This document shows, in pieces, positions 18,119-28,569 of a stretch of 64,000 nt of DNA (position 1 is the first letter of the stretch; the number at the start of each line of letters is the position of its first letter). This DNA comes from Celeribacter neptunius (GTDB taxonomy: Bacteria > Pseudomonadota > Alphaproteobacteria > Rhodobacterales > Rhodobacteraceae), in contig NZ_FORH01000003.1 of the NCBI RefSeq assembly GCF_900113955.1, forward strand, positions 310,001-374,000, in the 5' to 3' direction. The position numbers were made by a program, and so were the translations under genes. A model generated the notes under the pieces. It saw nothing but the letters and a program-made list of their open reading frames with translations, had not been told where the DNA came from and did not search any database.

Positions 18119-18185
18119 TCTGTCGACATCGGTTCAGGACATGGGGTCTGCCGGCCGAGTGAAACCCGTTCAGCGCCGCAGGACA

Positions 18186-18199
18186 TTGACGATTATCAA
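18186..18199. promoter_or_regulatory. FNR/Dnr-type box between peroxidase and regulator genes
   Basis: TTGACGATTATCAA has perfect half-sites. The box centre is 74.5 nt from the peroxidase start and 97.5 nt from the start of the Crp-family regulator, so it could serve both, including autoregulation or FnrL control of the regulator. Confidence 0.75.
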
Positions 18200-18289
18200 G
18201 GCACCTGACTGAAAAGCTCGGGGAAAGGTTGTCATGGCGCAGAGCACTCTCTACGGTCGGCGCGACTCACGCACGCCAAAGGTCCCGCC

Positions 18290-18988
18290 ATGCGTCATGA
18301 TATCGCAAGCATTGCCAAAAACTCCCTGTTGCTCAAGAATGCTCCCGCGCAGTTGGTCGACCCGCTTCTCGAGGGGGCACGCGTCACGCAGCACGCACGC
18401 GGGGAGACAATTTTTATTCAGGACGACCCGGCGGATGCGATCTATATCGTCGCGCGCGGCTGGATCAAACTCTACCGCATCGCAGCAAATGGTTCGGAAG
18501 CGGTCGTCGGCACGTTCACCAATGGCCATTCCTTTGGCGAGGCGGTGGCGCTCCGTTCGGATCGCTATCCGGTCTCAGCGGAAGCGGTTACCGAGTGCGA
18601 ACTGATCGCAATCAACGCGCATACGCTCATCCGGCTTCTGGAGAGCAATCCCAAGATTGCGATTTCCATGCTGACGGCCACCTATGCCCATCTGCACAAT
18701 CTGGTCGATCAGGTCGAGCAGCTCAAATCCCGCACCGCGCCGCAGCGGGTCGCGGAATTCCTGCTCGAGCTTTCGGATTGCGACGATGGCGGCTGCACGG
18801 TGACTTTGCCCTATGACAAGATGCTGATCGCCGGGAGATTGGGCATGAAACCCGAAAGCCTGTCGCGCGCCTTTGCAAAGCTCAAGGAACAGGGCGTGAA
18901 AGTGCGCCAGAATGCCGCCGAGATTACCGATGTGGAAGCCCTGCGTGCCTATGTCGAAGAGGACCCCGCCGCCGCCTGGTCGCGCTGA
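18290..18988 (+). CDS. Crp/Fnr-family denitrification regulator (Dnr/NnrR type)
   Basis: This 232-residue protein has an N-terminal cyclic-nucleotide-fold domain (GETIFIQDDPADAIYIVARGWIKLYR, then GHSFGEAVAL) and a C-terminal winged helix with LIAGRLGMKPESLSRAFAKLKEQGV. It lacks the N-terminal cysteine cluster of FNR, as expected for Dnr/NnrR-type NO sensors that use heme. The recognition-helix sequence KPESLSR resembles Dnr. AAAGG precedes the ATG by 7 nt. It sits between the peroxidase and nor genes and is the best candidate for the factor that reads the boxes in this window. Its NO response is inferred from family and context. Confidence 0.85.
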   Translation: MRHDIASIAKNSLLLKNAPAQLVDPLLEGARVTQHARGETIFIQDDPADAIYIVARGWIKLYRIAANGSEAVVGTFTNGHSFGEAVALRSDRYPVSAEAVTECELIAINAHTLIRLLESNPKIAISMLTATYAHLHNLVDQVEQLKSRTAPQRVAEFLLELSDCDDGGCTVTLPYDKMLIAGRLGMKPESLSRAFAKLKEQGVKVRQNAAEITDVEALRAYVEEDPAAAWSR

Positions 18989-18994
18989 GACCGC

Positions 18995-19240
18995 TCAGCC
19001 GATGACCCCCAGGGTGATCGCGATGACGAACCAGAGGGCGACGGCCAGGGTGACGCCCGACAAGATGCGGGGGGCCTGCCGCAACTCCAGATAAGCTGCG
19101 AGGATCACCCGGCTTTTCACGAACGCCAACCCGAGCAGGACGGGGGCCAACCAGATCGTCTCGGGACCGATCACCGCCAATGCCGTGGTCGCTGCGGATG
19201 CCCCGACCAGGATGAGCCAAGCTGTGATCAGCTCTTTCAT
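18995..19240 (-). CDS. norF: NorF, small membrane protein of the nor operon
   Basis: This 81-residue protein has three hydrophobic segments and resembles the prokaryotic cytochrome oxidase subunit IV fold (IWLAPVLLGLAFVKSRVILAAYLELRQAP). In norCBQDEF operons it is NorF, an accessory protein that supports activity or assembly of NO reductase. The ATG overlaps the norE stop by ATGA. A longer open frame upstream is a shadow of norE. It is the last gene of the operon and ends 6 nt from the convergent regulator gene. Confidence 0.88.
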   Translation of the reverse strand: MKELITAWLILVGASAATTALAVIGPETIWLAPVLLGLAFVKSRVILAAYLELRQAPRILSGVTLAVALWFVIAITLGVIG

Positions 19241-19767
19241 GCCGCCCCCATCAGATAGATGACCGGAAAGACCGCGACCCAGACCAGATCGACCAGATGC
19301 CAGAACGCGACGCCGGCGGAGATTTCCGCGGATCGCCGACGCAGCGCAACGATCGCGAGGATCACTATTCCCGCCACCACATGCGCCGCGTGAAACCCCG
19401 TCAACAGATAGTAGAATGTGAAAAACGGATGGGTTTCCGTCGAGATTTGCGCCGCGATCAGACTGCTCCATTCGTGAGATTTCAGCCAGAGGAAGGCAAG
19501 CCCGCCCAGCGCAGCCAAGAGCAGCCAGCGCGCCGAGTTGCGCTGTGCACCGATGGCCGCGAACAGGCCGGAGGTGACCAGCAGGATCGTCCCTATTCCC
19601 GCCGAGACCGGGTGCAGATGCGTCGCCGCTTCGGCGAACCCCGGGGGATCGGTGATGCGCACCGCGAGAAAGGCCCAGAGCCCGGCGCCGAAGACCAGCA
19701 TCTCGGAAACGATCAGAACCCAGATCATCAGATCATGCGGCAGCTCTTCACGCGCAACCTGTGCCAT
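19237..19767 (-). CDS. norE: NorE, cytochrome oxidase subunit III-like protein
   Basis: This 176-residue polytopic membrane protein of the heme-copper oxidase subunit III family has about five transmembrane segments. Characteristic pieces are IVSEMLVFGAGLWAFLAVR, FTFYYLLTGFHAAHVVAG and FWHLVDLVWVAVFPVIYL. NorE is an accessory subunit that raises NO reductase activity or assembly. It starts right behind norD and overlaps norF by ATGA, consistent with the norCBQDEF order of Paracoccus and Rhodobacter. Confidence 0.92.
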   Translation of the reverse strand: MAQVAREELPHDLMIWVLIVSEMLVFGAGLWAFLAVRITDPPGFAEAATHLHPVSAGIGTILLVTSGLFAAIGAQRNSARWLLLAALGGLAFLWLKSHEWSSLIAAQISTETHPFFTFYYLLTGFHAAHVVAGIVILAIVALRRRSAEISAGVAFWHLVDLVWVAVFPVIYLMGAA

Positions 19768-21726
19768 TCAGTGCCCCACGATCTGCGCATAAATACGAGG
19801 CAAAGCTTCGGTCAACCGGTCCGGGTCCGGCACCAGCGCGAACCCGCCCTGCCCGAAGATCCGCGGGAACCAGGCCTTGCCGTCCCGGTCCACCGTGATG
19901 CCGAACACCGCATGCCCGGCGCGGCGGGCCTCGATCACCGCCATACGGCTGTCCTCAATGCCGTGCCGCCCCTCGTAATGGTCGAGATCATTCGGTTTTC
20001 CATCCGTGATGACCAACAGAAGCCGCCGCTTGCGCCCCTGTTCCGTCAATCCGGCGCTGGCATGGCGGATCGCGGCGCCCAAACGGGTGTAAAAGCCGGG
20101 TTTCAGCGCCGCGATCCGCGCTTCCACCCCCGACCCCATCGGCTCACCGAACGCCTTGGCCCCGGCAATGAACACCCGATCGCGCTTGATCGACGAGAAC
20201 CCGTGGATCGCGAAATCGTCACCGCAGGCGTCGAGCCCCCAGGCGAGCGCGGTGAGCGCCTCGCGTTCGATGTCGATCACCGGACGCCCGGTCCCCTGAT
20301 GACAGGTCACGGTCGCCTCGGTCGAACGCGACACATCCAGCAGGATCGACACCGCCAGATCACGCTTGAGTGGCCGGTTCTGACGCCAGACACGGGCATC
20401 GCTCTCGCCCGTCGCGGCGAAATCGGCCGCGGCTCGCACGGCGCGTTCGTCGTCCAGCTCATCACCGTCGAGATGCCCCACCGTCGAAATCATCGACGGG
20501 CGCAGCGCCTCGAACTGACGTTTGACCGCGCGAATGCGCTTGCGGGCGCGTTGATCGAACTCGGCCCCGGCGGTTCCGTCGGGTGCGACGGCATGGGCCA
20601 GAACACGGGTGTGATCCGGCAGGTAGACCCCGCGTTTCACGTCCCATTCCGGATAGGTGCTCTGCGCCGACAGGCGTTCGATTTCCGCATCCTCCGGAGC
20701 CAGATCGAGGTGAAGCCTGAGCCGGGTGGCCGGCGCTTTCTTGATCTCTCCCAGACCGATCTCCTCCTGATCGTCGGCGGCCTTTTTGGCACTGTCCTCG
20801 TCGTCATCCTCGACCCGGCGGTTGAGATTGATGAACTGCGCATAGGACAGGATCGCTTCGAATTTGTGCAGGATGAAACTGTCCTTTCGGTCGATCTGAT
20901 CGGAGCGCCGCCGACGCGCCCGCCGGGTCTTTTCATCCTGTTCCTCGCTGTTTTCCGGGACGGGTTCGGCCGGCTGTGTCTCGACTGCCCCCGCCGTCGA
21001 GCGCGCGCCGACCCGTGGCTCCACCCAGATCGGAACCGGTCGGAAGGGTCGATATTTGCGCGGCGCTTTCCAGATCGAGACATCGCCGCGCTCGACAGAG
21101 GCGAGCATCTTGTGGGCTTTGGGCACAAGCGGGGCGGGATCGCCGAGAATATGTCGGATCACCGCCTCGACAAGCCGCTCCGCCTCCGGCAGCTCCGGCG
21201 TATCCCGCAGCGACAGATGCAGCTCGGCGAGCTCTCGATATAGCGATTGCAATCCCGGCGCCTCGTCGAAGCTCCGCCCCAGCGCCTCCCGGATCGATCC
21301 AAGCGCCTGCAAATCCGAAACCAGCGGGTCCTCATGGGCCGTGGCGGCGCTGGTCTGCGACGCCATCGCCACCAGCCAGAGATAGGCCGAAGCATTCGCG
21401 TCTTCGAACGGAAAACATGCAAGCGTTGCGGGCAGACGCAATGCACCCCCGTCGAAACTCGCCCGCGGCAACTCTTCGGCATAGGTGCCCAGAGCCCGCA
21501 GGCGCGACAAGCGATGGTGAGAGATCTCGTCGGAAACCGGTTTGATCTCGACCGACGGATCGCCCCCCATCGCACGGAAAAATACGGCCAGCCGCCCGTC
21601 GATCTGCGAGAGATCGACCCGGGCTCCGTCATACGCCTCTGGCGCATCAAAGCGGCTGGCCAATTTGTGCCAAAGCTTCCCGACAGTCTCCTCGGGTTCC
21701 CATGGCTCAAATTCGATCTTGCCCAT
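19768..21726 (-). CDS. norD: NorD, von Willebrand factor A domain maturation protein
   Basis: This large cytoplasmic protein of 652 residues carries a C-terminal VWA domain with a MIDAS motif (SILLDVSRSTEATV, then LLLVITDGKPNDLDHYEGRHG). The middle part is charged and rich in Glu/Arg. NorD works with the AAA+ protein NorQ to activate NO reductase, probably by metal insertion at the FeB site of NorB. I chose the ATG with GTGAGG upstream over an earlier GTG that would overlap norQ. No truncation is apparent. Confidence 0.92.
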   Translation of the reverse strand: MGKIEFEPWEPEETVGKLWHKLASRFDAPEAYDGARVDLSQIDGRLAVFFRAMGGDPSVEIKPVSDEISHHRLSRLRALGTYAEELPRASFDGGALRLPATLACFPFEDANASAYLWLVAMASQTSAATAHEDPLVSDLQALGSIREALGRSFDEAPGLQSLYRELAELHLSLRDTPELPEAERLVEAVIRHILGDPAPLVPKAHKMLASVERGDVSIWKAPRKYRPFRPVPIWVEPRVGARSTAGAVETQPAEPVPENSEEQDEKTRRARRRRSDQIDRKDSFILHKFEAILSYAQFINLNRRVEDDDEDSAKKAADDQEEIGLGEIKKAPATRLRLHLDLAPEDAEIERLSAQSTYPEWDVKRGVYLPDHTRVLAHAVAPDGTAGAEFDQRARKRIRAVKRQFEALRPSMISTVGHLDGDELDDERAVRAAADFAATGESDARVWRQNRPLKRDLAVSILLDVSRSTEATVTCHQGTGRPVIDIEREALTALAWGLDACGDDFAIHGFSSIKRDRVFIAGAKAFGEPMGSGVEARIAALKPGFYTRLGAAIRHASAGLTEQGRKRRLLLVITDGKPNDLDHYEGRHGIEDSRMAVIEARRAGHAVFGITVDRDGKAWFPRIFGQGGFALVPDPDRLTEALPRIYAQIVGH

Positions 21727-21734
21727 GGCCGGCC

Positions 21735-22556
21735 TCACCCGAAAACGGCAGTGACAAGATCGAGGAGCCCGCGTTTGGTGTCCGCATCATCGCTGAGCGG
21801 CTCAATCATCGCGGTCAAGATGGCCCGTTCGATCGGCATGCCTCCTGCGATCAGCGTCGCGGCATAGACGATCAGGCGGGTCGAAACGCCTTCCTCGACA
21901 TCCTGTCCTTTCATCGCGCGCAGCTTGTTGGCGAGACGCACGAGCGGTTTGACACGGTCTTCCGGCAAGCCGCTTTCGGCTGCGACCACGGGGATCTCCA
22001 GCTCGGGCGCCGGAAAATCGAAATCGATGGCGAGGAAGCGTTGACGTGTCGAGGGTTTGAGGGTCTTCAAGATGTTCTGATAGCCCGGGTTATAAGAGGC
22101 CACGAGCATGAAACCCGGCGTGGCGGCGAGCTCTTCGCCGGTACGATCGATCGGCAGGATACGCCGGTCATCGGTGAGCGGGTGAAGCACCACGGTGACA
22201 TCCTTGCGGGCTTCCACCACCTCGTCGAGATAGCAGATCGCACCTTCGCGCACGGCGCGGGTCAAAGGCCCGTCGACCCAGACGGTTTCCCCACCCTTGA
22301 GCAGGTAGCGCCCGATCAGATCGGCGGCGGACAGATCGTCGTGACAGGCCACGGTGTAAAGCGGGCGCCCGAGCCGGGCGGCCATATGGGCGACGAACCG
22401 GGTCTTGCCACAGCCCGTCGGACCTTTGAGCAGGATCGGAAGATCATGTGCGGCGGCGGCTTCGAAAACCGCGACCTCATCGCCCTGAGGCAGGTAGAAG
22501 GGGGCGATGGCCGCCCCGTTCTGTTGATGTGTGTTCGCGTCTTTCATCTGGCTCAC
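21735..22556 (-). CDS. norQ: NorQ, MoxR-type AAA+ ATPase
   Basis: This 273-residue AAA+ protein has a Walker A motif (LLKGPTGCGKTRFV), a Walker B-like CYLDEVVEAR and sensor 1 VASYNPGYQ. It is the ATPase partner of NorD in the maturation of the norCB NO reductase. It overlaps the norB stop by ATGA, so the two are translationally coupled. Full length; all catalytic motifs present. Confidence 0.94.
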   Translation of the reverse strand: MSQMKDANTHQQNGAAIAPFYLPQGDEVAVFEAAAAHDLPILLKGPTGCGKTRFVAHMAARLGRPLYTVACHDDLSAADLIGRYLLKGGETVWVDGPLTRAVREGAICYLDEVVEARKDVTVVLHPLTDDRRILPIDRTGEELAATPGFMLVASYNPGYQNILKTLKPSTRQRFLAIDFDFPAPELEIPVVAAESGLPEDRVKPLVRLANKLRAMKGQDVEEGVSTRLIVYAATLIAGGMPIERAILTAMIEPLSDDADTKRGLLDLVTAVFG

Positions 22557-23923
22557 TCCGCAGCCTGTTCGACCACCGGGCCGGGTTTGATCACTTCACG
22601 ACGCGGAGCGACGATGGCGTAGATGAACAACAGCGCACCGAGGACCACGGCAACACCCGAGCCGAAGCGCATCACGTAGAAGATCCAGAGCTGATCCTGC
22701 ACATCCATGAAATATTCGCCGTTGACGCGTTGCAGGTGGGTTTGCACCGTACCTGCGAAGGTCAGGGTGAAGGTCATGAACAGCATGCCGCCCGACATCA
22801 GCCAGAAAGAGGCCATGTTGAGCACCTGATTGTACGGGTCACGCCCGCGCAGTTGCGGCATGGCGTAGGAAATGATCGCCAGATTGAGCGCCACATAGGC
22901 GCCGAAGAAGGCGAGGTGACCATGCGCGGCGGTGATCTGCGTGCCGTGGGTGTAGAAGTTCACCCCGTGCAACGTGTGCAGGAAGCCCCAGACACCCGCG
23001 CCGAAGAAGGCCAGCACCGCGCAGCCCAGCGACCACAGGAGCGCAGCCTTGTTGGGATGATCGCGACGGCCCTTCCAGACCATGACGAAGGCAAAGGCCA
23101 TCATCGCGAAGAACGGGATGACTTCGAGCGAGGAGAAGATCGAACCGATCCACTGCCAATAGCCCGGCGTGCCGATCCAGTAATAATGGTGACCCGTCCC
23201 GAGGATACCGGAAAACAGCGCGAGGGCCGCGATCACATACATCCATTTCTCGACGATTTCACGGTCGACCCCGGTGAGTTTCAGCATCAGGAAGCCGAGG
23301 ATGCCGGCCATGACCAGTTCCCAGGTGCCTTCCACCCAGAGGTGCACCACATACCACCAGTATTGCTTGTCGAGCGCCAGGTTCGACGGGTTGACGAAGG
23401 CAAAGAGGAACAGCAGCGCCAGGCCCCAGAGCCCCAGGAGCATGATATTGGTGATCGCGGTCTTGCGGCCCTTGAGCACCGTCATCGAGATGTTGAAGAG
23501 GAAAATGAGCGCGGCAACGACGATCCCCGCCTTGACCCATTTCGGTTGTTCAAGGAACTCCCGGCCTTCGCGGCCCAAGAGGAAATTGCCCTCGAACAGG
23601 TTGAAGAAATAGGTGAGCACCACGCCCAGCGTGCCGATCACGAAGATCGCCAGTTGAATATAGGCCAGCGTCGGGGAATGGATCTCGCGTTCGCTTTCCT
23701 CCGGGATGAGGTAATAGGCAGCGCCGAAAAAGCCCAGGAGAAGCCAGACGATCAGCGAGTTGGTGTGCAACATCCGGGCGACATTGAACGGCAGGATCTC
23801 GGTGAGGAAATTTCCGTCGACATAGATCCAGCCCATGATGAGGCCAAGCGTGACCTGAACGGCAAAGAGCGCCATCGCGGTCAGGAAATAGGCCAGAGCG
23901 ATTTTCTGAGTTTGATATTTCAT
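22553..23923 (-). CDS. norB: Nitric oxide reductase catalytic subunit NorB
   Basis: This 456-residue membrane protein of the heme-copper oxidase superfamily reduces two NO to N2O at a heme b3-FeB centre in the inner membrane. About 12 transmembrane segments are visible. Ligand histidines are in MLHTNSLIVWLL, HLWVEGTWELVMAG, GTGHHYYWIG and THGTQITAAHGHLAFFGAYVALN. The Glu residues near the HLWVEGTWE helix are those conserved in cNOR. The protein length and lack of an N-terminal quinol-oxidase extension indicate the cytochrome c-dependent type, matching the presence of norC. Confidence 0.96.
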   Translation of the reverse strand: MKYQTQKIALAYFLTAMALFAVQVTLGLIMGWIYVDGNFLTEILPFNVARMLHTNSLIVWLLLGFFGAAYYLIPEESEREIHSPTLAYIQLAIFVIGTLGVVLTYFFNLFEGNFLLGREGREFLEQPKWVKAGIVVAALIFLFNISMTVLKGRKTAITNIMLLGLWGLALLFLFAFVNPSNLALDKQYWWYVVHLWVEGTWELVMAGILGFLMLKLTGVDREIVEKWMYVIAALALFSGILGTGHHYYWIGTPGYWQWIGSIFSSLEVIPFFAMMAFAFVMVWKGRRDHPNKAALLWSLGCAVLAFFGAGVWGFLHTLHGVNFYTHGTQITAAHGHLAFFGAYVALNLAIISYAMPQLRGRDPYNQVLNMASFWLMSGGMLFMTFTLTFAGTVQTHLQRVNGEYFMDVQDQLWIFYVMRFGSGVAVVLGALLFIYAIVAPRREVIKPGPVVEQAAE

Positions 23924-23935
23924 GAGTGTCTCTCC

Positions 23936-24388
23936 TCAGCCCGCGTCATTCGGGGGCCAGTCCTGATTGCGAATCGAATCCGTCCACAGCAGGAAGTCGC
24001 TGAGCGCGCGATATTGATCATCGTCCAGCTCGAAAAACGGCATCTGACGACGCCCCTCGATGCCGGTCGGCATGGACATCATCCAGCCTTTGAGCCCTTC
24101 GAAGGCGGCATCAGGATCGTCCTTCACACCCCAGCGGGTCATGACATTGCCGAGTTCCGGAGCGAAGTATGCCCCTTCCCCGAGGATCGTATGGCAATTC
24201 ACACAGCCCTTTTCTTCCCAGAGATGTTTGCCCTCGATCACCGAGGCGGTGAGGGTCTCGGCATCTGTCGATGTGTTTCGGATATACAAGTGGCTATGCG
24301 CGGATAGCCCCAAAAAAATGAGGATGAAGAACAGGGATCCGCCGTAGAATACGTTTCGGGCCATGCTCTTCGTCATGACTTCTCGCAT
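23936..24388 (-). CDS. norC: Nitric oxide reductase cytochrome c subunit NorC
   Basis: This membrane-anchored monoheme cytochrome c of 150 residues has an N-terminal transmembrane helix (NVFYGGSLFFILIFLGLSAH), then GCVNCHTILGEGAYFAPELG with the CxxCH site, and a Met-containing MPFFELDDDQ region for the axial ligand. It passes electrons from periplasmic cytochromes to NorB. The ATG at 24388 has GGAGACA upstream; a longer frame would extend into the regulatory box. It is the first gene of norCBQDEF. Confidence 0.95.
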   Translation of the reverse strand: MREVMTKSMARNVFYGGSLFFILIFLGLSAHSHLYIRNTSTDAETLTASVIEGKHLWEEKGCVNCHTILGEGAYFAPELGNVMTRWGVKDDPDAAFEGLKGWMMSMPTGIEGRRQMPFFELDDDQYRALSDFLLWTDSIRNQDWPPNDAG

Positions 24389-24452
24389 GACTCTGTCTCC
24401 TTGGCTGAGCGGTTGGATATATCCTTCTTGCGGTGCTTGGCGTGTGACCTCC

Positions 24453-24466
24453 TTAACGAAAGTCAA
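24453..24466. promoter_or_regulatory. NnrR-type box upstream of norC
   Basis: TTAACGAAAGTCAA is identical to the box before nirE. Its centre is 71.5 nt from the norC start. It lies between nnrS and norC, both on the minus strand, so it serves norCBQDEF. Confidence 0.85.
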
Positions 24467-24473
24467 TCGCGCC

Positions 24474-25676
24474 TCATTTCACCGGTGGCGGACCGACCGG
24501 CGCGCGCGGCGGGCGCGGGCTGGTCAGGATCGGCCAGAAGGCCGCCGCCACCAGGGCGAAGGCCAGACACCAGATCAGGCCGGAGAGCAGCACAAGAGGC
24601 ACATATGCCGCGCCGCCGATCCAGCCGCCGGCCCAGCGCAGAAGCGCGCCACACGGCAACAGGAGATAGGCCAGCGCCACGCCACCTGGCGCGACCAACG
24701 GTCTCCCCGCATGTCCCAGCGAGGCGCGCGACATCACCGAGACGGTCATGCCTCCGACCCCGCCGATGGCCAGAAAATGCAGGGCGGCAACATCATCGCC
24801 GATCCCCATGAGGGCACCGCCCCAGAGCAGAAGCCCGAGGCCGACGGCGCCGTAGGACAGGTGCAGGGTCCAGAGAATCGGCTGCGTCCACTGAAACCGC
24901 GTGTGCCATTTGAGCCCCCGCAAGAGCACGAATCCCCCGGACAGGATCATCACGCTCCCCGTCCACCAGCTGTCCCCGAAGACCAGTTCGGACAGTGGCA
25001 GGACCAAACCGGCCGCAATGGCCAGAGGGGTGAAGATCTGTGGATCGCTCGGCATGTCCTTTTCGATCCCGGCGCGATGCATGGCATTGCGCGTGAACGC
25101 CGGCGCGACACGACCGCCAAGAACGATGATCATCGAGACCAACGCCAGAAGCCCGACCCGAAGCCCGGTGGCGGCATCGCCCGCTGGCAGGTCCAGCCAA
25201 TCGAGTTGCACCAGCAGGTCACCGGTCCAGAAGGCCGCCAGGAAGATCAGAAACACGAGGTTTTGCAGCTTCGGCTTCCTGATCAGCTGCAGCGCGATCT
25301 TTGCGCCGAGAAATGGCGCGAAGGAAAGCGCAAGAAGAGAGACGACGCCAATCGGAAGAAAATCGATGAAGAACACCGCCATACGGGCGCTGAGCCAAAT
25401 CGCCGCCGCTGTGCCGATATAGAGATGACGTGCCGCCTTCGCCCCGGTCCAGTTCGGCACCGCCGTCAGGAAGAACCCGGCAAGTGCGGCGCCGCCATAG
25501 CCGAACACCAGCTCATGCGCATGCCAATCGGTGGGCGGCAGCCTCTCCGGCAACAGGGCAAGCCCCCCGAAATAGGCGGCAAGCCAGAGAGAGAGAGCCA
25601 CCAAAGCGAAGAGCACCGCGATCAGGAAGAAAACGCGGAACCCTTCGCCCAGTAGCAGTGTGAAAAATCGTTTCAT
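24474..25676 (-). CDS. nnrS: NnrS family heme-copper membrane protein
   Basis: This 400-residue polytopic membrane protein with about 12 hydrophobic segments matches NnrS, a heme- and copper-containing protein that eases nitrosative stress and is often controlled by NnrR. Conserved motifs are PTDWHAHELVFGYGGAALAGFFLTAVPNWTG and FLAIGGVGGMTVSVMSRASLGHAGRPL, which supply His ligands. It is divergent from nirS and shares its box. The ATG at 25676 is preferred to a GTG one codon earlier; the ribosome site is modest. Confidence 0.93.
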   Translation of the reverse strand: MKRFFTLLLGEGFRVFFLIAVLFALVALSLWLAAYFGGLALLPERLPPTDWHAHELVFGYGGAALAGFFLTAVPNWTGAKAARHLYIGTAAAIWLSARMAVFFIDFLPIGVVSLLALSFAPFLGAKIALQLIRKPKLQNLVFLIFLAAFWTGDLLVQLDWLDLPAGDAATGLRVGLLALVSMIIVLGGRVAPAFTRNAMHRAGIEKDMPSDPQIFTPLAIAAGLVLPLSELVFGDSWWTGSVMILSGGFVLLRGLKWHTRFQWTQPILWTLHLSYGAVGLGLLLWGGALMGIGDDVAALHFLAIGGVGGMTVSVMSRASLGHAGRPLVAPGGVALAYLLLPCGALLRWAGGWIGGAAYVPLVLLSGLIWCLAFALVAAAFWPILTSPRPPRAPVGPPPVK

Positions 25677-25737
25677 CACTGGTGATCCTGTTGTTTGCGC
25701 GTCGAGGGCAGGATCTCAACCGCCCCGCGATCTGGCC

Positions 25738-25751
25738 TTAACAAAAATCAA
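25738..25751. promoter_or_regulatory. NnrR-type box between nnrS and nirS
   Basis: TTAACAAAAATCAA lies in the 136-bp divergent region. Its centre is exactly 68.5 nt from both the nnrS and nirS start codons, so one site is placed symmetrically for both genes. Confidence 0.85.
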
Positions 25752-25800
25752 GGAGGTGCAATCACAGACGCGTGAGGGTGTCCGTGGCCTCACCAGCTAA

Positions 25801-27570
<1,770 letters not shown>

Positions 27571-27616
27571 TCCCGAAACGAGATCGGGCTCACACTCTCC
27601 CGAACCCGATCGAGCG

Positions 27617-27654
27617 AACCGGCCACGTCCCCCCTACGTGGCCGGTTTTCATTT
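27617..27654 (+). terminator. Rho-independent terminator after nirS
   Basis: A perfect 12-bp stem (AACCGGCCACGT with its complement) closes a 7-base C-rich loop and runs into TTTT. It begins 47 nt after the nirS stop and is the clearest terminator in the window. Confidence 0.85.
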
Positions 27655-27668
27655 CAGTCGCGCGGCAG

Positions 27669-27682
27669 ATGACTTTGGTCAA
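27669..27682. promoter_or_regulatory. Probable Dnr/NnrR box downstream of nirS
   Basis: ATGACTTTGGTCAA has a full GTCAA half-site and a left half-site with one change (A for the first T). It lies between the nirS terminator and the next gene, with its centre 41.5 nt from that ATG. Confidence 0.5.
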
Positions 27683-27716
27683 TGCGCCGACCGCACGCTC
27701 CGCGCAGGTTGCAAGC

Positions 27717-28250
27717 ATGATGACACCCCGCCTCCCGCTCCTGCTCACGCTCCTTGCCGCCCATCTGGCGCAGCCGGCGCTGTCCGGCATCGTCAGCACG
27801 GACGGGCATTGGCACGCGGAAACCATCGCCGGAGAGTTGATCATCGCCTCATTGCCGGACGGACGCGAACACCACCGCCGGGCGCTCATGCCGCAGAGCG
27901 GAGAGCGCAGTGCCACCGCCGCGCTCCTCGCGCATCAGAATCCGCACGGGGTCCTGCTTGCGCTCGAGGGAGCCGCAGAACTCTGGTTCATCGCCCTCGA
28001 TGAGGATGCCGGCCCGTTTCATCAGGGCTTCGTGCATTCCTATATCGCCGGGATGGAAGAGAGCCTGGCCTCCGAATCCGGGCTGTTTGCACGCCAACGC
28101 ATCATGCTCGAGGCGCCTCTCATCCGGCTGCAAGATGAGCCGGACGAAATCTATATCCTGCAAGGCATCCGGACCGATGGCACCTGCGTGCGCATCCATC
28201 TGATCGCCAAGCGCGAGATTGGCCCCTGCCCCGAGGACCCCAGCCAATGA
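27717..28250 (+). CDS. Small secreted protein resembling part of a cytochrome d1 propeller
   Basis: The 177-residue product has a signal peptide (MMTPRLPLLLTLLAAHLAQPALS). The rest reads like one to two blades of a d1 propeller. Residues 62-95 (SGERSATAALLAHQNPHGVLLALEGAAELWFI) and 127-168 (QRIMLEAPLIRLQDEPDEIYIL then KREIG) line up with NirN around residues 268-345 and with NirS around 315-385. The His equivalent to NirS His362 is missing, and there is no CxxCH, so it is not a nitrite reductase. It could bind d1 or assist NirS, but no function is established. It overlaps the next gene by ATGA. Confidence 0.7.
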   Translation: MMTPRLPLLLTLLAAHLAQPALSGIVSTDGHWHAETIAGELIIASLPDGREHHRRALMPQSGERSATAALLAHQNPHGVLLALEGAAELWFIALDEDAGPFHQGFVHSYIAGMEESLASESGLFARQRIMLEAPLIRLQDEPDEIYILQGIRTDGTCVRIHLIAKREIGPCPEDPSQ

Positions 28251-28489
28251 ACGATGATCTCTTCCCCCATGCCCGGTGGTCCCGACGCAAGATTGCCGTC
28301 GTGCTCTATCCGTTCGCCGCCGCGGCCGTGGCGATCAATCTCTTTCTTCTGTCGCTGATGTCACAAGCCATCGGGCTGACCGCGCTGCCACCGGTCTGGG
28401 CCCTGATCCTGTCCATCCCCCTGGGTCTCCCTGCAACATGGGGCTTCGCGCGCTGGGTGGAGCGCCTTCTGGACGAGGCCGCGAAATAG
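28247..28489 (+). CDS. Small membrane protein, NnrT-like
   Basis: This 80-residue protein with two hydrophobic segments, VLYPFAAAAVAINLFLLSLMSQ and VWALILSIPLGLPATWGFARWV, starts with a charged cytoplasmic N-terminus and ends with RLLDEAAK. Small two-helix proteins of this type beside nir genes in Rhodobacter relatives are annotated NnrT; I recall this similarity but cannot confirm it here. It is coupled by ATGA to the d1-like protein gene, which suggests the two work together. Its function is unknown. Confidence 0.6.
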   Translation: MNDDLFPHARWSRRKIAVVLYPFAAAAVAINLFLLSLMSQAIGLTALPPVWALILSIPLGLPATWGFARWVERLLDEAAK

Positions 28490-28569
28490 AGCTGTAAGAA
28501 AAGCCGGAAGGGACCGCCCCCTGACGGGAAATCACCCGGCCGCCCCGGCAAACGCGCGCGCCCTATCGC

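Noticed and set aside
22448-24307. A 619-codon plus-strand frame opposite norB and norC
   Set aside because: It is a shadow of norB/norC, low in hydrophobic structure and rich in His, Glu and Arg, with no recognisable domain.
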